Positions 7,198 to 15,843 of a DNA stretch of 64,000 nt are shown here, in pieces (position 1 is the first letter of the stretch; each line of letters starts with the position of its first letter). This stretch comes from Bacillota bacterium (GTDB lineage: Bacteria; Bacillota_I; Bacilli_A; RF39; UBA660): positions 32,904-96,903 of the forward strand of contig QAMK01000009.1 of assembly GCA_003149915.1 (NCBI GenBank). The letters are read 5' to 3'. A program made the translations under genes and the position numbers. Under the pieces are notes generated by a model. That model saw only the letters and a program-made list of their open reading frames with translations. It was not told the origin of the DNA and did no database searches.

Positions 7198-7933
7198 ATA
7201 TTCGCCTGGCAGTGGCACTGGTAATTCTTGCCACCTCTTCGGTTGGAATTTGATATATTTCTGCTAGTGCTTGTGCAACATAAGGAACATAGTACGGGTG
7301 ATTTGGCTTACCACGATAAGGTACAGGGGTTAGATAAGGACTATCGGTTTCTAAGACTAGACTGGAAAGTGGAATTTGTTTCAATGTTTCTTTCAACTTG
7401 CAATTTTTAAAGGTCAATACTCCACCAATTCCCAAACAAAATCCTAAATCAATAAATTTTTTTGCCATTTCCAAAGAACCGGAATAACAGTGAATAACTC
7501 CTTTTACGTCGTAGTCTTTTAAAATTTGATACGTGAGTTCTATAGCATCCCTAGTATGGATTACGACTGGCAACTGATATTCAGAGGCCAGTGACAATTG
7601 AGTTCGAAATAATTCGATTTGCTCTTTTTCATTTTCACGTCCATAATGGAAATCTAGACCAATTTCACCGATTGCAACTAATTTTGGATTCGATTGGATT
7701 TCATCTTTTAGCATTTCTAAATCTTTTTTTGTTACTTCACTTGCTGTTTCGGGATGAAATCCTAGGGCCAAATAGATATCTTGCATATCATACGCTATTT
7801 TGATAGATTCGCGAATACTTTCAAAATCACAACCACTGATAATAATCTGATTTACATTTGCTTCTTTGCATCGTCTCATGACATCTTGAACATCTTCTTC
7901 TAAAGATAGATGGCAATGTGTATCGATATACAT
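7181..7933 (-). CDS. tatD: TatD-family metal-dependent DNase
   Basis: A 250-aa TIM-barrel hydrolase of the TatD family (3'-5' exonuclease/DNase). Metal ligands are visible in the N-terminal YIDTHCHL motif, in IGEIGLDFHYG (Glu), VIHTRDA, GVIHCYSG and LETDSPYLTP. The start at 7933 is the ATG preceded by CAGGTGA; a longer reading would begin at the GTG inside that ribosome-binding site. In Bacillus it sits between metS and yabE, as here. Confidence 0.95.
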   Translation of the reverse strand: MYIDTHCHLSLEEDVQDVMRRCKEANVNQIIISGCDFESIRESIKIAYDMQDIYLALGFHPETASEVTKKDLEMLKDEIQSNPKLVAIGEIGLDFHYGRENEKEQIELFRTQLSLASEYQLPVVIHTRDAIELTYQILKDYDVKGVIHCYSGSLEMAKKFIDLGFCLGIGGVLTFKNCKLKETLKQIPLSSLVLETDSPYLTPVPYRGKPNHPYYVPYVAQALAEIYQIPTEEVARITSATARRIFDRMK

Positions 7934-7961
7934 AATCTTCACCTGCTTTCATCCATTATAC

Positions 7962-7990
7962 CATAATAAAAACCAATGCTCACCCATTAG
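7962..7990 (-). terminator. Intrinsic terminator after the small membrane protein gene
   Basis: AAAACTAAT / ATTGGTTTT stem (one G-U pair) around an 8-nt loop that contains the stop codon, then T-run on the minus strand. Confidence 0.7.
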
Positions 7991-8144
7991 TTTTTATCAA
8001 GTACCTACTTAAAATAAAGATTAGAAACAACAAATATGCGATATCGATGCTATTTCTGGTTTCAAAAACTATGATTCCTATCACACCAATCAAGACACTA
8101 CACCACAAAAAATTGCGCCTTACCTCTTTTTTCTTTTTTCTCAT
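7980..8144 (-). CDS. Small two-helix membrane protein, unknown function
   Basis: An unrecognised 54-aa reading frame starting MRKKKKEVRRNFLW. The strongly basic N-terminus is followed by two hydrophobic stretches (about residues 13-26 and 35-48) separated by a short polar turn, and it ends KTNG before TGA. An AAAGGG ribosome-binding site lies 6 nt before the ATG; an upstream in-frame ATG at 8159 is possible but has a poor site. An intrinsic terminator overlaps its stop, which supports a real transcript. It fills the metG-tatD gap. Topology predicts an inner-membrane hairpin with both ends inside; no function can be given. Confidence 0.5.
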   Translation of the reverse strand: MRKKKKEVRRNFLWCSVLIGVIGIIVFETRNSIDIAYLLFLIFILSRYLIKTNG

Positions 8145-8198
8145 AATTGGCCCTTTCATCGCACTACCAACTACTGAACTACCATTCCACTATAACAC

Positions 8199-8238
8199 AA
8201 AAAAGATGACAGTCCTATGATTTCTGCCATCTTTTTTT
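8199..8238 (-). terminator. Intrinsic terminator after metG
   Basis: Minus-strand stem AAAAGATGGCAG / CTGTCATCTTTT (one G-U) around an 11-nt loop with T-run; it ends the dut-metG transcript. Confidence 0.8.
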
Positions 8239-8249
8239 GCTTTTACAAT

Positions 8250-9785
8250 TTATTTTACAGTTTCATCAATTCGTGAAAATAAGTGCTGTGGTGTATTTAA
8301 TGTAATTGAACTTTCTAGCATACCAAAGTCTTTTGTTTCATACGTTCTATTCTGTGTATTTAACTGGTCGAATATCTTTTCTGAAGTATCTGGTAGGAAC
8401 GGACTTAAGAAAATTGCACAAATACGAATGGATTCTAATAAGTTATATAAAACTGTCTCTAGACGACCTTTTTTGGTTTCATCTTTTGCCAATATCCAAG
8501 GAGTCGTATCATCGATGTATTTGTTACTCTTTCTTAAGACATCGAAGATTTCATCCAATGCTTCACCGATATGCAAATCATCCATTTTTGCTGTTACTTT
8601 TTCATCTAAAGATGAGATTGCTTGAATAAAATCCGTATCGACATCTTCGTTCACCTTCGCATTTGTAATCGTTCCATCAAAGTATTTATGTGCCATGCTG
8701 ACAGTACGATTGACTAAATTTCCTAAGATATTTACTAAGTCGCCGTTAATTCGATCGATTAATAACTCTCTAGAGAAAATACCATCTGAAGCATAAGGTA
8801 TTTCATGTAAGAAATAGTATCTAACGGCATCGACTCCAAATTCATGAACTAAATCGTCGGCATATATAACATTTCCCTTTGACTTACTCATTTTACCATC
8901 TGCCATAATTAACCAAGGATGTCCAAATACTTGTTTTGGTAATGGTAAATCTAAACTCATTAAGAAGCAAGGCCAATAAATCGTATGGAAACGAATGATA
9001 TCTTTGCCAATTAGATGTAAGTCAGCTGGCCATAGTTTTTGAAACTCTTCGGTCGGATGATCAACTTCATATCCAATATTCGTAATGTAGTTTGTTAGTG
9101 CATCAAGCCAAACATACACGACATGTTTTGGATCAATACCTACCGGAATTCCCCAACTGAAAGAGGAACGTGAGACACATAAATCTTGCAATCCAGGTTT
9201 GATAAAGTTATTTAACATTTCATTTTTTCTAGCCTCTGGCTTAATGAAGTCCGGATGCTCTTCAATATACTTTTCTAATCGATCTTGATATTTTGATAAA
9301 CGGAAGAAGTATGCTTCTTCTCTTTTTTCTTGTACTTCTCTACCACAATCTGGACATTTGCCATCTACTAATTGCGATTCGGTCCAGAAAGACTCACATG
9401 GTGTGCAGTATAATCCTTTATACTCTCCTTTGTAAATATCGCCTTTTTCGTACATCTTTTTGAAAATATCTTGAACAACTCGTTCATGATTTTTATCTGT
9501 CGTGCGAACAAATTTATCGTAACTTGTGTTCATAATATCCCAAATACGTTTGATTTCAGTGGCTTTTTCATCTACAAATTCTTGTGGAGTAACTCCAACT
9601 TCTTTGGCTTTTAACTCGATTTTTTCACCGTGTTCGTCGGTTCCAGTCTGAAAATAGACGTCATATCCTTTTAATCGTTTAAATCTTGCAATCGCATCTG
9701 CCAAAACAATTTCATAGGTATTTCCAATATGAGGTTTTCCAGATGTGTATGCAATTGCTGTTGATATATAAAATTTTTCTTTCAT
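8250..9785 (-). CDS. metG: Methionyl-tRNA synthetase
   Basis: Class I aminoacyl-tRNA synthetase charging tRNA-Met. The HIGH-type motif is PHIGNTYE (about residues 18-25) and KMSKSKGN lies near residue 297. The connective peptide carries a CTPCE...CPDCG zinc knuckle (about 127-145), followed by an alpha-helical anticodon-binding domain. At 511 aa it lacks the C-terminal tRNA-binding (EMAP-like) domain found in longer forms such as the ~660-aa B. subtilis enzyme. AAGGAGAG ribosome-binding site. It is co-transcribed behind dut under a methionine T-box, which explains its regulation. Confidence 0.97.
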   Translation of the reverse strand: MKEKFYISTAIAYTSGKPHIGNTYEIVLADAIARFKRLKGYDVYFQTGTDEHGEKIELKAKEVGVTPQEFVDEKATEIKRIWDIMNTSYDKFVRTTDKNHERVVQDIFKKMYEKGDIYKGEYKGLYCTPCESFWTESQLVDGKCPDCGREVQEKREEAYFFRLSKYQDRLEKYIEEHPDFIKPEARKNEMLNNFIKPGLQDLCVSRSSFSWGIPVGIDPKHVVYVWLDALTNYITNIGYEVDHPTEEFQKLWPADLHLIGKDIIRFHTIYWPCFLMSLDLPLPKQVFGHPWLIMADGKMSKSKGNVIYADDLVHEFGVDAVRYYFLHEIPYASDGIFSRELLIDRINGDLVNILGNLVNRTVSMAHKYFDGTITNAKVNEDVDTDFIQAISSLDEKVTAKMDDLHIGEALDEIFDVLRKSNKYIDDTTPWILAKDETKKGRLETVLYNLLESIRICAIFLSPFLPDTSEKIFDQLNTQNRTYETKDFGMLESSITLNTPQHLFSRIDETVK

Positions 9786-9787
9786 TT

Positions 9788-10273
9788 TTATCTCTCCTTT
9801 GTCGCACTTCCTAGTCCACCTTTACGAGTAGTTTGGGTAGGTTTATCATCATCCGTCACATAATATTTCATGAATATTCCTTGACAGATATTATCACCTG
9901 CTTCAAAATGTAATGTTTCTTTGCCTTCATTTTGAATCGCATAGTACATATGTCCTTCATTTTTTTCGTTATTATAAAAATCTGCATCGATGACACCAAT
10001 CTGGTTGCACATTCGAACATTGTACTTAAAGCCCATGCTGCTACGGATGATTAAACAGAACATTTCATCCGGTTCCATACACACTTTAATTCCAGTTGGA
10101 ACTTTTCTAATTTCACCCGGTTTTAAGGTAAAAGGTTCGATTACCTCAAAATCGTAACCTGCACTATATTTTGTCTTGCGCACTGGAATATGATAAGATT
10201 CATATACTTTTTTATCGTTGCTAATATCTTTTTGAAATTGTTCAAATGATATCTTTTCTAGTTTACGTGCCAT
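9788..10273 (-). CDS. dut: dUTP diphosphatase (trimeric type)
   Basis: Hydrolyses dUTP to dUMP and pyrophosphate, keeping uracil out of DNA and supplying dTMP synthesis. The family motifs occur in order: AGYDFEV (motif 1), RSSMGFK (2), GVIDADFYNN (3), the EAGDNICQGIF block (4) and a C-terminal RKGGLGS (5, normally RGGFGS). At 161 aa it is slightly longer than usual. The start at 10273 follows a GGAGGGG site; a longer frame would run back into the T-box terminator. It is the first gene after the Met T-box, two bases from metG, an unusual pairing of nucleotide sanitation with tRNA charging. Confidence 0.9.
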   Translation of the reverse strand: MARKLEKISFEQFQKDISNDKKVYESYHIPVRKTKYSAGYDFEVIEPFTLKPGEIRKVPTGIKVCMEPDEMFCLIIRSSMGFKYNVRMCNQIGVIDADFYNNEKNEGHMYYAIQNEGKETLHFEAGDNICQGIFMKYYVTDDDKPTQTTRKGGLGSATKER

Positions 10274-10282
10274 AATATCCCC

Positions 10283-10527
10283 TCCAAAAAAAAGAACCAT
10301 TATATCTAAGGACGGCAAAAGACCGCGGTTCCACCTTAGTTTATAATAGTTCTATTATACACTCGAATCGTTAACGCCTGGTACGGAGTTACCTACAATA
10401 TCGATAACTCAGTTCAGAAGCCATACCAATCTGTTTTGAATTATGACACTCGCACCCATTCGTCATCTCTCTGGTTCAATTCGTTTACAAATTGGCTCTT
10501 CATCAAAACTTTTATGGCTTTATCGTA
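10283..10527 (-). promoter_or_regulatory. T-box riboswitch, methionine-specific, controlling dut-metG
   Basis: Minus-strand leader with T-box landmarks. Stem I has an AGAGAG bulge and a distal stem ATGAC/GTCAT around a GGGTGCGAG loop. The helix CCAATTTG / CAGATTGG leads down to a specifier loop UAUGG whose codon is AUG (10422-10424), that is Met. The T-box itself is AAGGTGGAACCGCGG (about 10321-10335). The terminator arms AGAACTATTATAAACTAAGG and CCTTAGATATAATGGTTCT are followed by T8; the CTAAGG/CCTTAG part is shared with the antiterminator. Uncharged tRNA-Met would stabilise the antiterminator and turn the operon on. Confidence 0.93.
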
Positions 10528-10550
10528 CCACACATTTTTTTATTCTTCAA
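10522..10550 (-). promoter_or_regulatory. Promoter of the T-box/dut/metG transcript
   Basis: Minus-strand TTGAAG (10545-10550), 17-nt spacer, TACGAT (10522-10527). The -35 overlaps the last codons of spoVT. Confidence 0.7.
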
Positions 10551-11064
10551 TATTTTTGCATAAAAATTCTGTGATAAAACTTGCAATTTTTTCATCGGAA
10601 TCCGTTATATTTGTCGGACTGGTCAGACCAACTAAGCCAATGACATCGCCATTGACGATGATCGGATTTAAAGTATAACTGATTGTTTCCGTGTGATTTC
10701 TACTTAGTTCAACTTCCTTCACTGGACTACTCACTTTTTTTCGATCAGCTAATACTTTTTCTAAATAACTACTGATTGGATTGTTATAATATTCCTTTTT
10801 AATAGAATTTGATGCTGCAACACATTGATCCCGATCAGTAATAAAAATATTTAAAGATATCGAATCGTAAACAGAGTCAACTAAAATCTGGGCTAACGTT
10901 CTAAAATCTGTCATTGGAGAATACTTTTTCAATGCAATAAAATCTTTATCGACGAATATTTCTAATGGCTCTCCATCACGGATTCTCAGGGTACGTCTAA
11001 TCTCTTTCGGAACAACAATCCTACCAAGGCCATCAATTCTTCTAACTACACCAGTTGTTTTCAT
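10540..11064 (-). CDS. spoVT: Stage V sporulation regulator SpoVT
   Basis: A 174-aa forespore transcription factor (B. subtilis SpoVT is 178 aa) that adjusts sigma-G regulon genes. The N-terminal AbrB-like swapped-hairpin domain reads MKTTGVVRRIDGLGRIVVPK (residues 1-20) with EIRRTLRI following; a GAF-type ligand domain fills about residues 55-174. Start at 11064 chosen because the AbrB domain begins exactly there with TAGGT upstream; a longer frame has no family counterpart. It lies close to mfd as in Bacillus, but one unrelated gene is inserted between them. A perfect palindrome (11175-11191) upstream may be an operator. Confidence 0.95.
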   Translation of the reverse strand: MKTTGVVRRIDGLGRIVVPKEIRRTLRIRDGEPLEIFVDKDFIALKKYSPMTDFRTLAQILVDSVYDSISLNIFITDRDQCVAASNSIKKEYYNNPISSYLEKVLADRKKVSSPVKEVELSRNHTETISYTLNPIIVNGDVIGLVGLTSPTNITDSDEKIASFITEFLCKNIEE

Positions 11065-11174
11065 GTAATACCTACTTTCTATTCTAATATTTATTCTCCC
11101 AATAAATATTTTTCTTATACCCATTTTTTCTCTTCACTCAGATATATTATAAACAATTTATTCTGTTAATTTTG

Positions 11175-11191
11175 TTGGTAAATATTACCAA
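11175..11191. promoter_or_regulatory. Perfect palindrome upstream of spoVT
   Basis: TTGGTAA-ATA-TTACCAA, a 17-bp inverted repeat in the spoVT leader, about 110 bp before the start codon. It could be an operator, possibly for SpoVT or another AbrB-type factor, or a small hairpin; there is no T-run. Confidence 0.4.
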
Positions 11192-11218
11192 TTATTTTAA
11201 TTTGTTAACAAAATGAAA

Positions 11219-11250
11219 CCAAAAAAAGAAAAGGTATTCACCTTTTCCTT
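11219..11250 (-). terminator. Intrinsic terminator after the mfd-proximal hypothetical gene
   Basis: GAAAAGG / CCTTTTC stem with a 6-nt loop (11228-11247), then T7 on the minus strand. It separates this gene from spoVT. Confidence 0.85.
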
Positions 11251-11277
11251 GATTTTATCTATGTTTTTTTATTGATT

Positions 11278-11904
11278 TTATGAATGAACTCCGGTTGATA
11301 ACTCATTCATTTTCTTGATTTTTTGATAGGATTCACGAGCATTATTTGAAATAGCACCATCGCGATCCTTTAAATATTCTACGATTTTCTTGGCAAGCGA
11401 ATTCGGTAGCGTTTTCGTCAACAGATCTTTGGCACGACGATGGGCAATTGTCGTTTCATCTTTATCTTTCGCAAGGCGCAACAGATGTTTTGGAATCTCT
11501 TTATCCAAATACTCTTCAATCTCTTGTAAAAATTTTTCTTGGTAATTTTGAGTCGTATCACTAATCTTTTTACAATACTCTTCTATGGTAGATTCATCTA
11601 ATGTCACATTCGATGCTGCTGCATGCATTTCTTTCATTTTATCCAAAATCAATTTTTTGGCAACACCCTGTACCATATTGGCATAGTTATTTAAAAATGG
11701 TGCCAATTTTTTATTTTCTAACACAGTTTCTGCACTTTGATAAATATCAATTAAATGAGCCCTTGTTTCGATAAATTTCTGTTTAAAGTAATTTTCTAAT
11801 GCTTGAAACAAAGAGTCTTTGTTGTTGTTGATGTCGAGTGCTAATTTTTCTTTCAACATCGTCTGATTTTTTTCATTAAATTTTTCTACTAGCTCTTTAT
11901 CCAT
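11278..11904 (-). CDS. Hypothetical all-helical cytoplasmic protein
   Basis: A 208-aa protein that I do not recognise. It is rich in Lys, Glu, Leu and Asn, lacks membrane segments and signal peptide, has one Cys, and appears almost wholly alpha-helical, with likely coiled-coil stretches (about 40-75 and 105-150). Start at 11904 from an AAGGTGA site 5 nt upstream of MDKELVEKFNEKN; an upstream GTG lies inside that site. It follows mfd (41 bp gap) and has its own terminator. In B. subtilis mfd and spoVT are adjacent, so this is a lineage-specific insertion. Role unknown. Confidence 0.75.
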   Translation of the reverse strand: MDKELVEKFNEKNQTMLKEKLALDINNNKDSLFQALENYFKQKFIETRAHLIDIYQSAETVLENKKLAPFLNNYANMVQGVAKKLILDKMKEMHAAASNVTLDESTIEEYCKKISDTTQNYQEKFLQEIEEYLDKEIPKHLLRLAKDKDETTIAHRRAKDLLTKTLPNSLAKKIVEYLKDRDGAISNNARESYQKIKKMNELSTGVHS

Positions 11905-11954
11905 CGCTATCACCTTTATTGTTTTACGTGTTAATCATATCAATTTTTGTAAAT

Positions 11955-14900
11955 TTAGTCAACTTTTATGCATTTTTGAACTCGTTCTAACAAATCAATC
12001 AAATAGTAGATGTAATGTTTTTCTAACTTGATTGTATCTAAAACGATAATTAGGCAGTCATTTTTCATGGCAAATCGGAACATATTGCTAACCTTGAATG
12101 CTTCTTCAAATATCTTTTCACCATCAATCTGATGTGTCATTTGGTTGCTAAAAATCATTTCGATTGAGTTTCTAGTTTGACGAACTTGAATGATGTCTAA
12201 ACGTTTTGCCAATTTTTCGAACCATTCTTCGTACATATAGATTTCCATAGTATCTGTAATTTTACCAAATCGGTCTTCGATTTCTTTGCGTACAGATTGT
12301 AGACTTTCATAAGAGTCGATTTCATTGATCTTACGATGAATTTCAATTTTTAAGTCCGTATCCTCTACATAAGAATCGTCAATGTGAGTAGCAACATCGA
12401 TTAATGGACGTTCTTGCTCTTCCTCTTGGGATTCTGTTTCTTGCTTTTCACCCTTTAAAATCGCAACTTCTTCATTTAACATTCTCAAATACAGATCAAT
12501 TCCGACTGTATCGATAAATCCAGCTTGTTCACTTCCTAAGATATCTCCCGCACCACGAATTGATAAATCTCTAGTCGCAATTGAAAAGCCGCTTCCTAAT
12601 TCTGTAAATTCTTTGATGACATTTAAGCGTTTGATTGCTGTCTCTGTTAGAACATGCCCTTTTTGATACATCAAATAAGCATAAGCAATCTTGTTACTAC
12701 GACCAACACGACCACGAATTTGATATAGTTGAGATAAACCAAAGCGATCGGCATCCAAAATAATTAACGTGTTTACATTTGGAATATCGATACCAGTTTC
12801 AATGATTGTCGTGCAGACTAAAACATCGTACTCGTGATTAATGAATTCCATCATACGGTTTTCCAACTCGTTCTTTGTCATTTGACCATGAGCGTATACT
12901 ACTTTGGCATCCGGAATCAATAGTTCAATTTCTGCAACTTTTCGTTCGATGTTCTCAACTCGATTATATAAAATAAATGTTTGGCCATTCCGCGATAATT
13001 CTTTATAGACGGCATCGCGAATAATTTGTTTGTTTTCTTCTACAACATATGTCTGAATCGGATAACGATCGACCGGTGGCGTTTCAATCAAAGATAAGCT
13101 TCGGATACCAACCAATGACATTTGCAATGTTCTTGGAATTGGAGTTGCAGTCAAAGTCAAAACATCGACATTATTTTTATATTTCTTTATTTTTTCTTTA
13201 TGAACAACACCAAATCGTTGTTCTTCGTCGATAATCAGCAAGCCAAGGTCTTTCGGTTTAATATCATCACTTAAAATACGATGGGTTCCAAATAAGATAT
13301 CCAATTTACCAGTTTCTAAGTCATTTAATATTTTTTTGACGTCAGATGGTTTGGTAAATCGGTTTAGAAGTCCAATGTTAACAGGAAAATATTTAAAACG
13401 TGCTAGAGCATTTTCATATTGTTGATTTGATAAAATCGTCGTCGGGCACAAATATAAGACTTGCTTGGAATCTAAAACGGCTTTGAAAGCAGCACGGAAG
13501 GCAACTTCCGTCTTTCCATATCCAACATCTCCACAAAGTAGACGGTCCATCGGTCGAGGTGACTCCATGTCTTCTTTAATTTGTCGAATTGCCAATAACT
13601 GATCTTGCGTTTCTTCGTGTTCAAATGCTTGTTCAAATTGAATCATCAATTCGTTATCCTTACTAAAAGCAAAACCAGATTGTGATTCTCTCTTCGCATA
13701 CAGTTGTAATAAATCTTTGGCAATATCTTTTACTTTATTTCTGACGCGTAATTTGGTTTTAGCCCACTCTGAACCACCCAGACGATTGATTTTTGGAACC
13801 ATTCCTTCATTTCCAGAATATTTACTAATCAAATCAATCTTTTCTACTGGAATATACAGTTTATCTTTTCCAGCATATAAAATTTCTAGATAGTCCTTTT
13901 CTAGTCCCATTTTTGTTAACGTTTTGATTCCGTTATAGACACCAATTCCGTGGACGTTATGGACGATGTAATCTCCGATTTGAAGTTTATTGATATCTTT
14001 AATCTTTGATGCATATTTGAATTTTGTCTTATAGACATGCCTCGTCTCTTGAATCTTAAATAAATCTTTATCCGTCAAGATTACAAAGTCACGATATAGA
14101 TATCCATGATTTCGCTCACTTGCAATAATATTAACCATCTGCGGATGTATATCATCTTCGCTTGTAAGGATATTCGGACAATTTAAGAATTTTACGAAGT
14201 TTTGAATTTGAAATGATTTTAAATAAATCAAAACAGTCTTCTTTTGGTGCAAAGACATATTTAGAAATTCGTTTATAGAATCTATATTTTCATTGAAATT
14301 GGTAATCGTTTTGGCATCGAATTGATAAATTTCATCCAATTTCAGTGTTGAATCTAAATTATTAATCGTAAAATAGTAAACTTCATTTTTTAATGGTAGT
14401 TCCTCTAAAGAAAATAGATATTTTCCATGAAAGTCCGTATCTTTGTTGTTTTGATATTCTGTAATTTCATGAAACGTTGTTTTTTCGGTTTCTAGTAATT
14501 GAAAATGATCTTTTAATACGATGATTGGATCATCTAAATAAGATGTAATGTTACAGATTTCATCATTTGTCAGTGATAAATATTTTTGACTATCCCAAGC
14601 CACTTCCTTAGTGGATGTTAAAAATTCTGTATACGGAGAAATAGAAATGGAATCGATTTTTTCTAATGATTTTTGAGTTTCCTCATCAAAATAGCGAATG
14701 CTATCAATGGTATCACCAAAAAATTCAATTCGGACTGGGTGAGTTTCTCCTAGCGGGAAGACGTCTAAAACGAAACCACGAACTCCTAATTCTCCTGTCG
14801 ATGTTACCAAGGTTTCCCGTTTATAACCGATGTCGGTCAATTTTTGAACCAAGTCTTGCGGACTGATATCCTGATCAATCTTAAGATTAATAAAACTCTT

Positions 14901-15266
14901 TAAATACGTTTTAGGTGTCGGCAAGAATCTCGTGTAACCCATATAGTGTGTTACGACAATACTTGGCTCTTGATGCGTAATTGCCGTCAATGTCTCTAAT
15001 CTTGTAATTAAAAAGTCCGGGCTGATGGCAACTGCTTCACTGGTTAAAAAATCGTCCATTGGGAATAAATAGACCTGATTGGTACGATAATTTATAATTT
15101 TTTGAAGTTGATTTGCTTCATATAACGATGGAGTCACTACTAAAATACTCTTCTTTTCCGTTTCAAAACGGTCCATTAAATAATCAACAAAAAGATCATC
15201 GGTCAATCCAGTTAAACCGATGTTACTTTTTTTCATATTCTCGAAAATTTGATGGTATTGTTTCAT
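11955..15266 (-). CDS. mfd: Transcription-repair coupling factor Mfd
   Basis: A 1103-aa DNA translocase that displaces stalled RNA polymerase and recruits UvrA. In order: a UvrB-like N-terminal module (about 1-300); the RNA-polymerase-interacting CarD-like domain at IGDYIVHNVHGIGVYNGI (about 430-500); a superfamily 2 motor with Walker A GDVGYGKTEVAFRAA, Walker B LLIIDEEQRFG, TATPIPRTLQM and the RGRVGRS motif VI; then the translocation motif region and a C-terminal TRCF domain. Length is about 75 aa less than B. subtilis Mfd. GGTGG ribosome-binding site. It follows pth by 12 bp; fin, which lies between them in Bacillus, is absent. Confidence 0.98.
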   Translation of the reverse strand: MKQYHQIFENMKKSNIGLTGLTDDLFVDYLMDRFETEKKSILVVTPSLYEANQLQKIINYRTNQVYLFPMDDFLTSEAVAISPDFLITRLETLTAITHQEPSIVVTHYMGYTRFLPTPKTYLKSFINLKIDQDISPQDLVQKLTDIGYKRETLVTSTGELGVRGFVLDVFPLGETHPVRIEFFGDTIDSIRYFDEETQKSLEKIDSISISPYTEFLTSTKEVAWDSQKYLSLTNDEICNITSYLDDPIIVLKDHFQLLETEKTTFHEITEYQNNKDTDFHGKYLFSLEELPLKNEVYYFTINNLDSTLKLDEIYQFDAKTITNFNENIDSINEFLNMSLHQKKTVLIYLKSFQIQNFVKFLNCPNILTSEDDIHPQMVNIIASERNHGYLYRDFVILTDKDLFKIQETRHVYKTKFKYASKIKDINKLQIGDYIVHNVHGIGVYNGIKTLTKMGLEKDYLEILYAGKDKLYIPVEKIDLISKYSGNEGMVPKINRLGGSEWAKTKLRVRNKVKDIAKDLLQLYAKRESQSGFAFSKDNELMIQFEQAFEHEETQDQLLAIRQIKEDMESPRPMDRLLCGDVGYGKTEVAFRAAFKAVLDSKQVLYLCPTTILSNQQYENALARFKYFPVNIGLLNRFTKPSDVKKILNDLETGKLDILFGTHRILSDDIKPKDLGLLIIDEEQRFGVVHKEKIKKYKNNVDVLTLTATPIPRTLQMSLVGIRSLSLIETPPVDRYPIQTYVVEENKQIIRDAVYKELSRNGQTFILYNRVENIERKVAEIELLIPDAKVVYAHGQMTKNELENRMMEFINHEYDVLVCTTIIETGIDIPNVNTLIILDADRFGLSQLYQIRGRVGRSNKIAYAYLMYQKGHVLTETAIKRLNVIKEFTELGSGFSIATRDLSIRGAGDILGSEQAGFIDTVGIDLYLRMLNEEVAILKGEKQETESQEEEQERPLIDVATHIDDSYVEDTDLKIEIHRKINEIDSYESLQSVRKEIEDRFGKITDTMEIYMYEEWFEKLAKRLDIIQVRQTRNSIEMIFSNQMTHQIDGEKIFEEAFKVSNMFRFAMKNDCLIIVLDTIKLEKHYIYYLIDLLERVQKCIKVD

Positions 15267-15278
15267 GGTTCCACCACC

Positions 15279-15839
15279 TTATTTTTGATTGTAACGATTC
15301 ATCAATTGGTCGAAAGGTAATTGGATAAAGGCTTCTAAAATATCGTTTACTTTTGGAGCGATATTTTTTAGAATCTCTTCTTCATCTTTACTAAACTTTC
15401 CTAATACGTAGTCTGCGGTAGACATTTGTTTATTATTCGAAATTCCGATTTTTAAACGTTTGAATTCCTTTGTTCCCAACTGATCGATGATGTTTTGAAT
15501 TCCATTGTGTCCGCCTGAGGAACTGCCTTTTTTTAACTTTATCTTTCCGGTTGGCATGTCTAAATCATCCTGAATTACTAGGATATGGTCAAGCGGTATT
15601 TTATAAAATTGAACAAACCTCTGCACTACAGTTCCAGAAAGGTTCATATACGACTGCGGTTTTAGTAAAATTACTTTTTCTCCTTGAAGCATCGTTTCTC
15701 CATAAATTCCATTCATTTTAGAACGATCCATTTCAATCTGATGTTCTTCACAAAAGAAATCTAGATAGCGAAAACCTATATTGTGCCTCGTATTTTGATA
15801 TTCTCTACCTGGATTTCCTAGTCCAACGATTAAGTACAT
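15279..15839 (-). CDS. pth: Peptidyl-tRNA hydrolase
   Basis: Releases peptides from peptidyl-tRNAs that drop off the ribosome. A 186-aa protein with the family signature IVGLGNPGREYQNTRHNIGF (catalytic His in the HN pair), the KPQSYMNLSG block, DDLDMPTGKIKLKKGSSSGGHNG and IGIS. Start at 15839, since the signature begins three residues later and AGGAAGTGATAAA precedes it. It starts 4 nt beyond the rsmI stop, suggesting coupling. Confidence 0.97.
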   Translation of the reverse strand: MYLIVGLGNPGREYQNTRHNIGFRYLDFFCEEHQIEMDRSKMNGIYGETMLQGEKVILLKPQSYMNLSGTVVQRFVQFYKIPLDHILVIQDDLDMPTGKIKLKKGSSSGGHNGIQNIIDQLGTKEFKRLKIGISNNKQMSTADYVLGKFSKDEEEILKNIAPKVNDILEAFIQLPFDQLMNRYNQK

Positions 15840-15843
15840 TTTA

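Noticed and set aside
8250..8640. Plus-strand frames opposite metG.
   Set aside because: Shadows of the metG anticodon-binding domain; no supporting signals.
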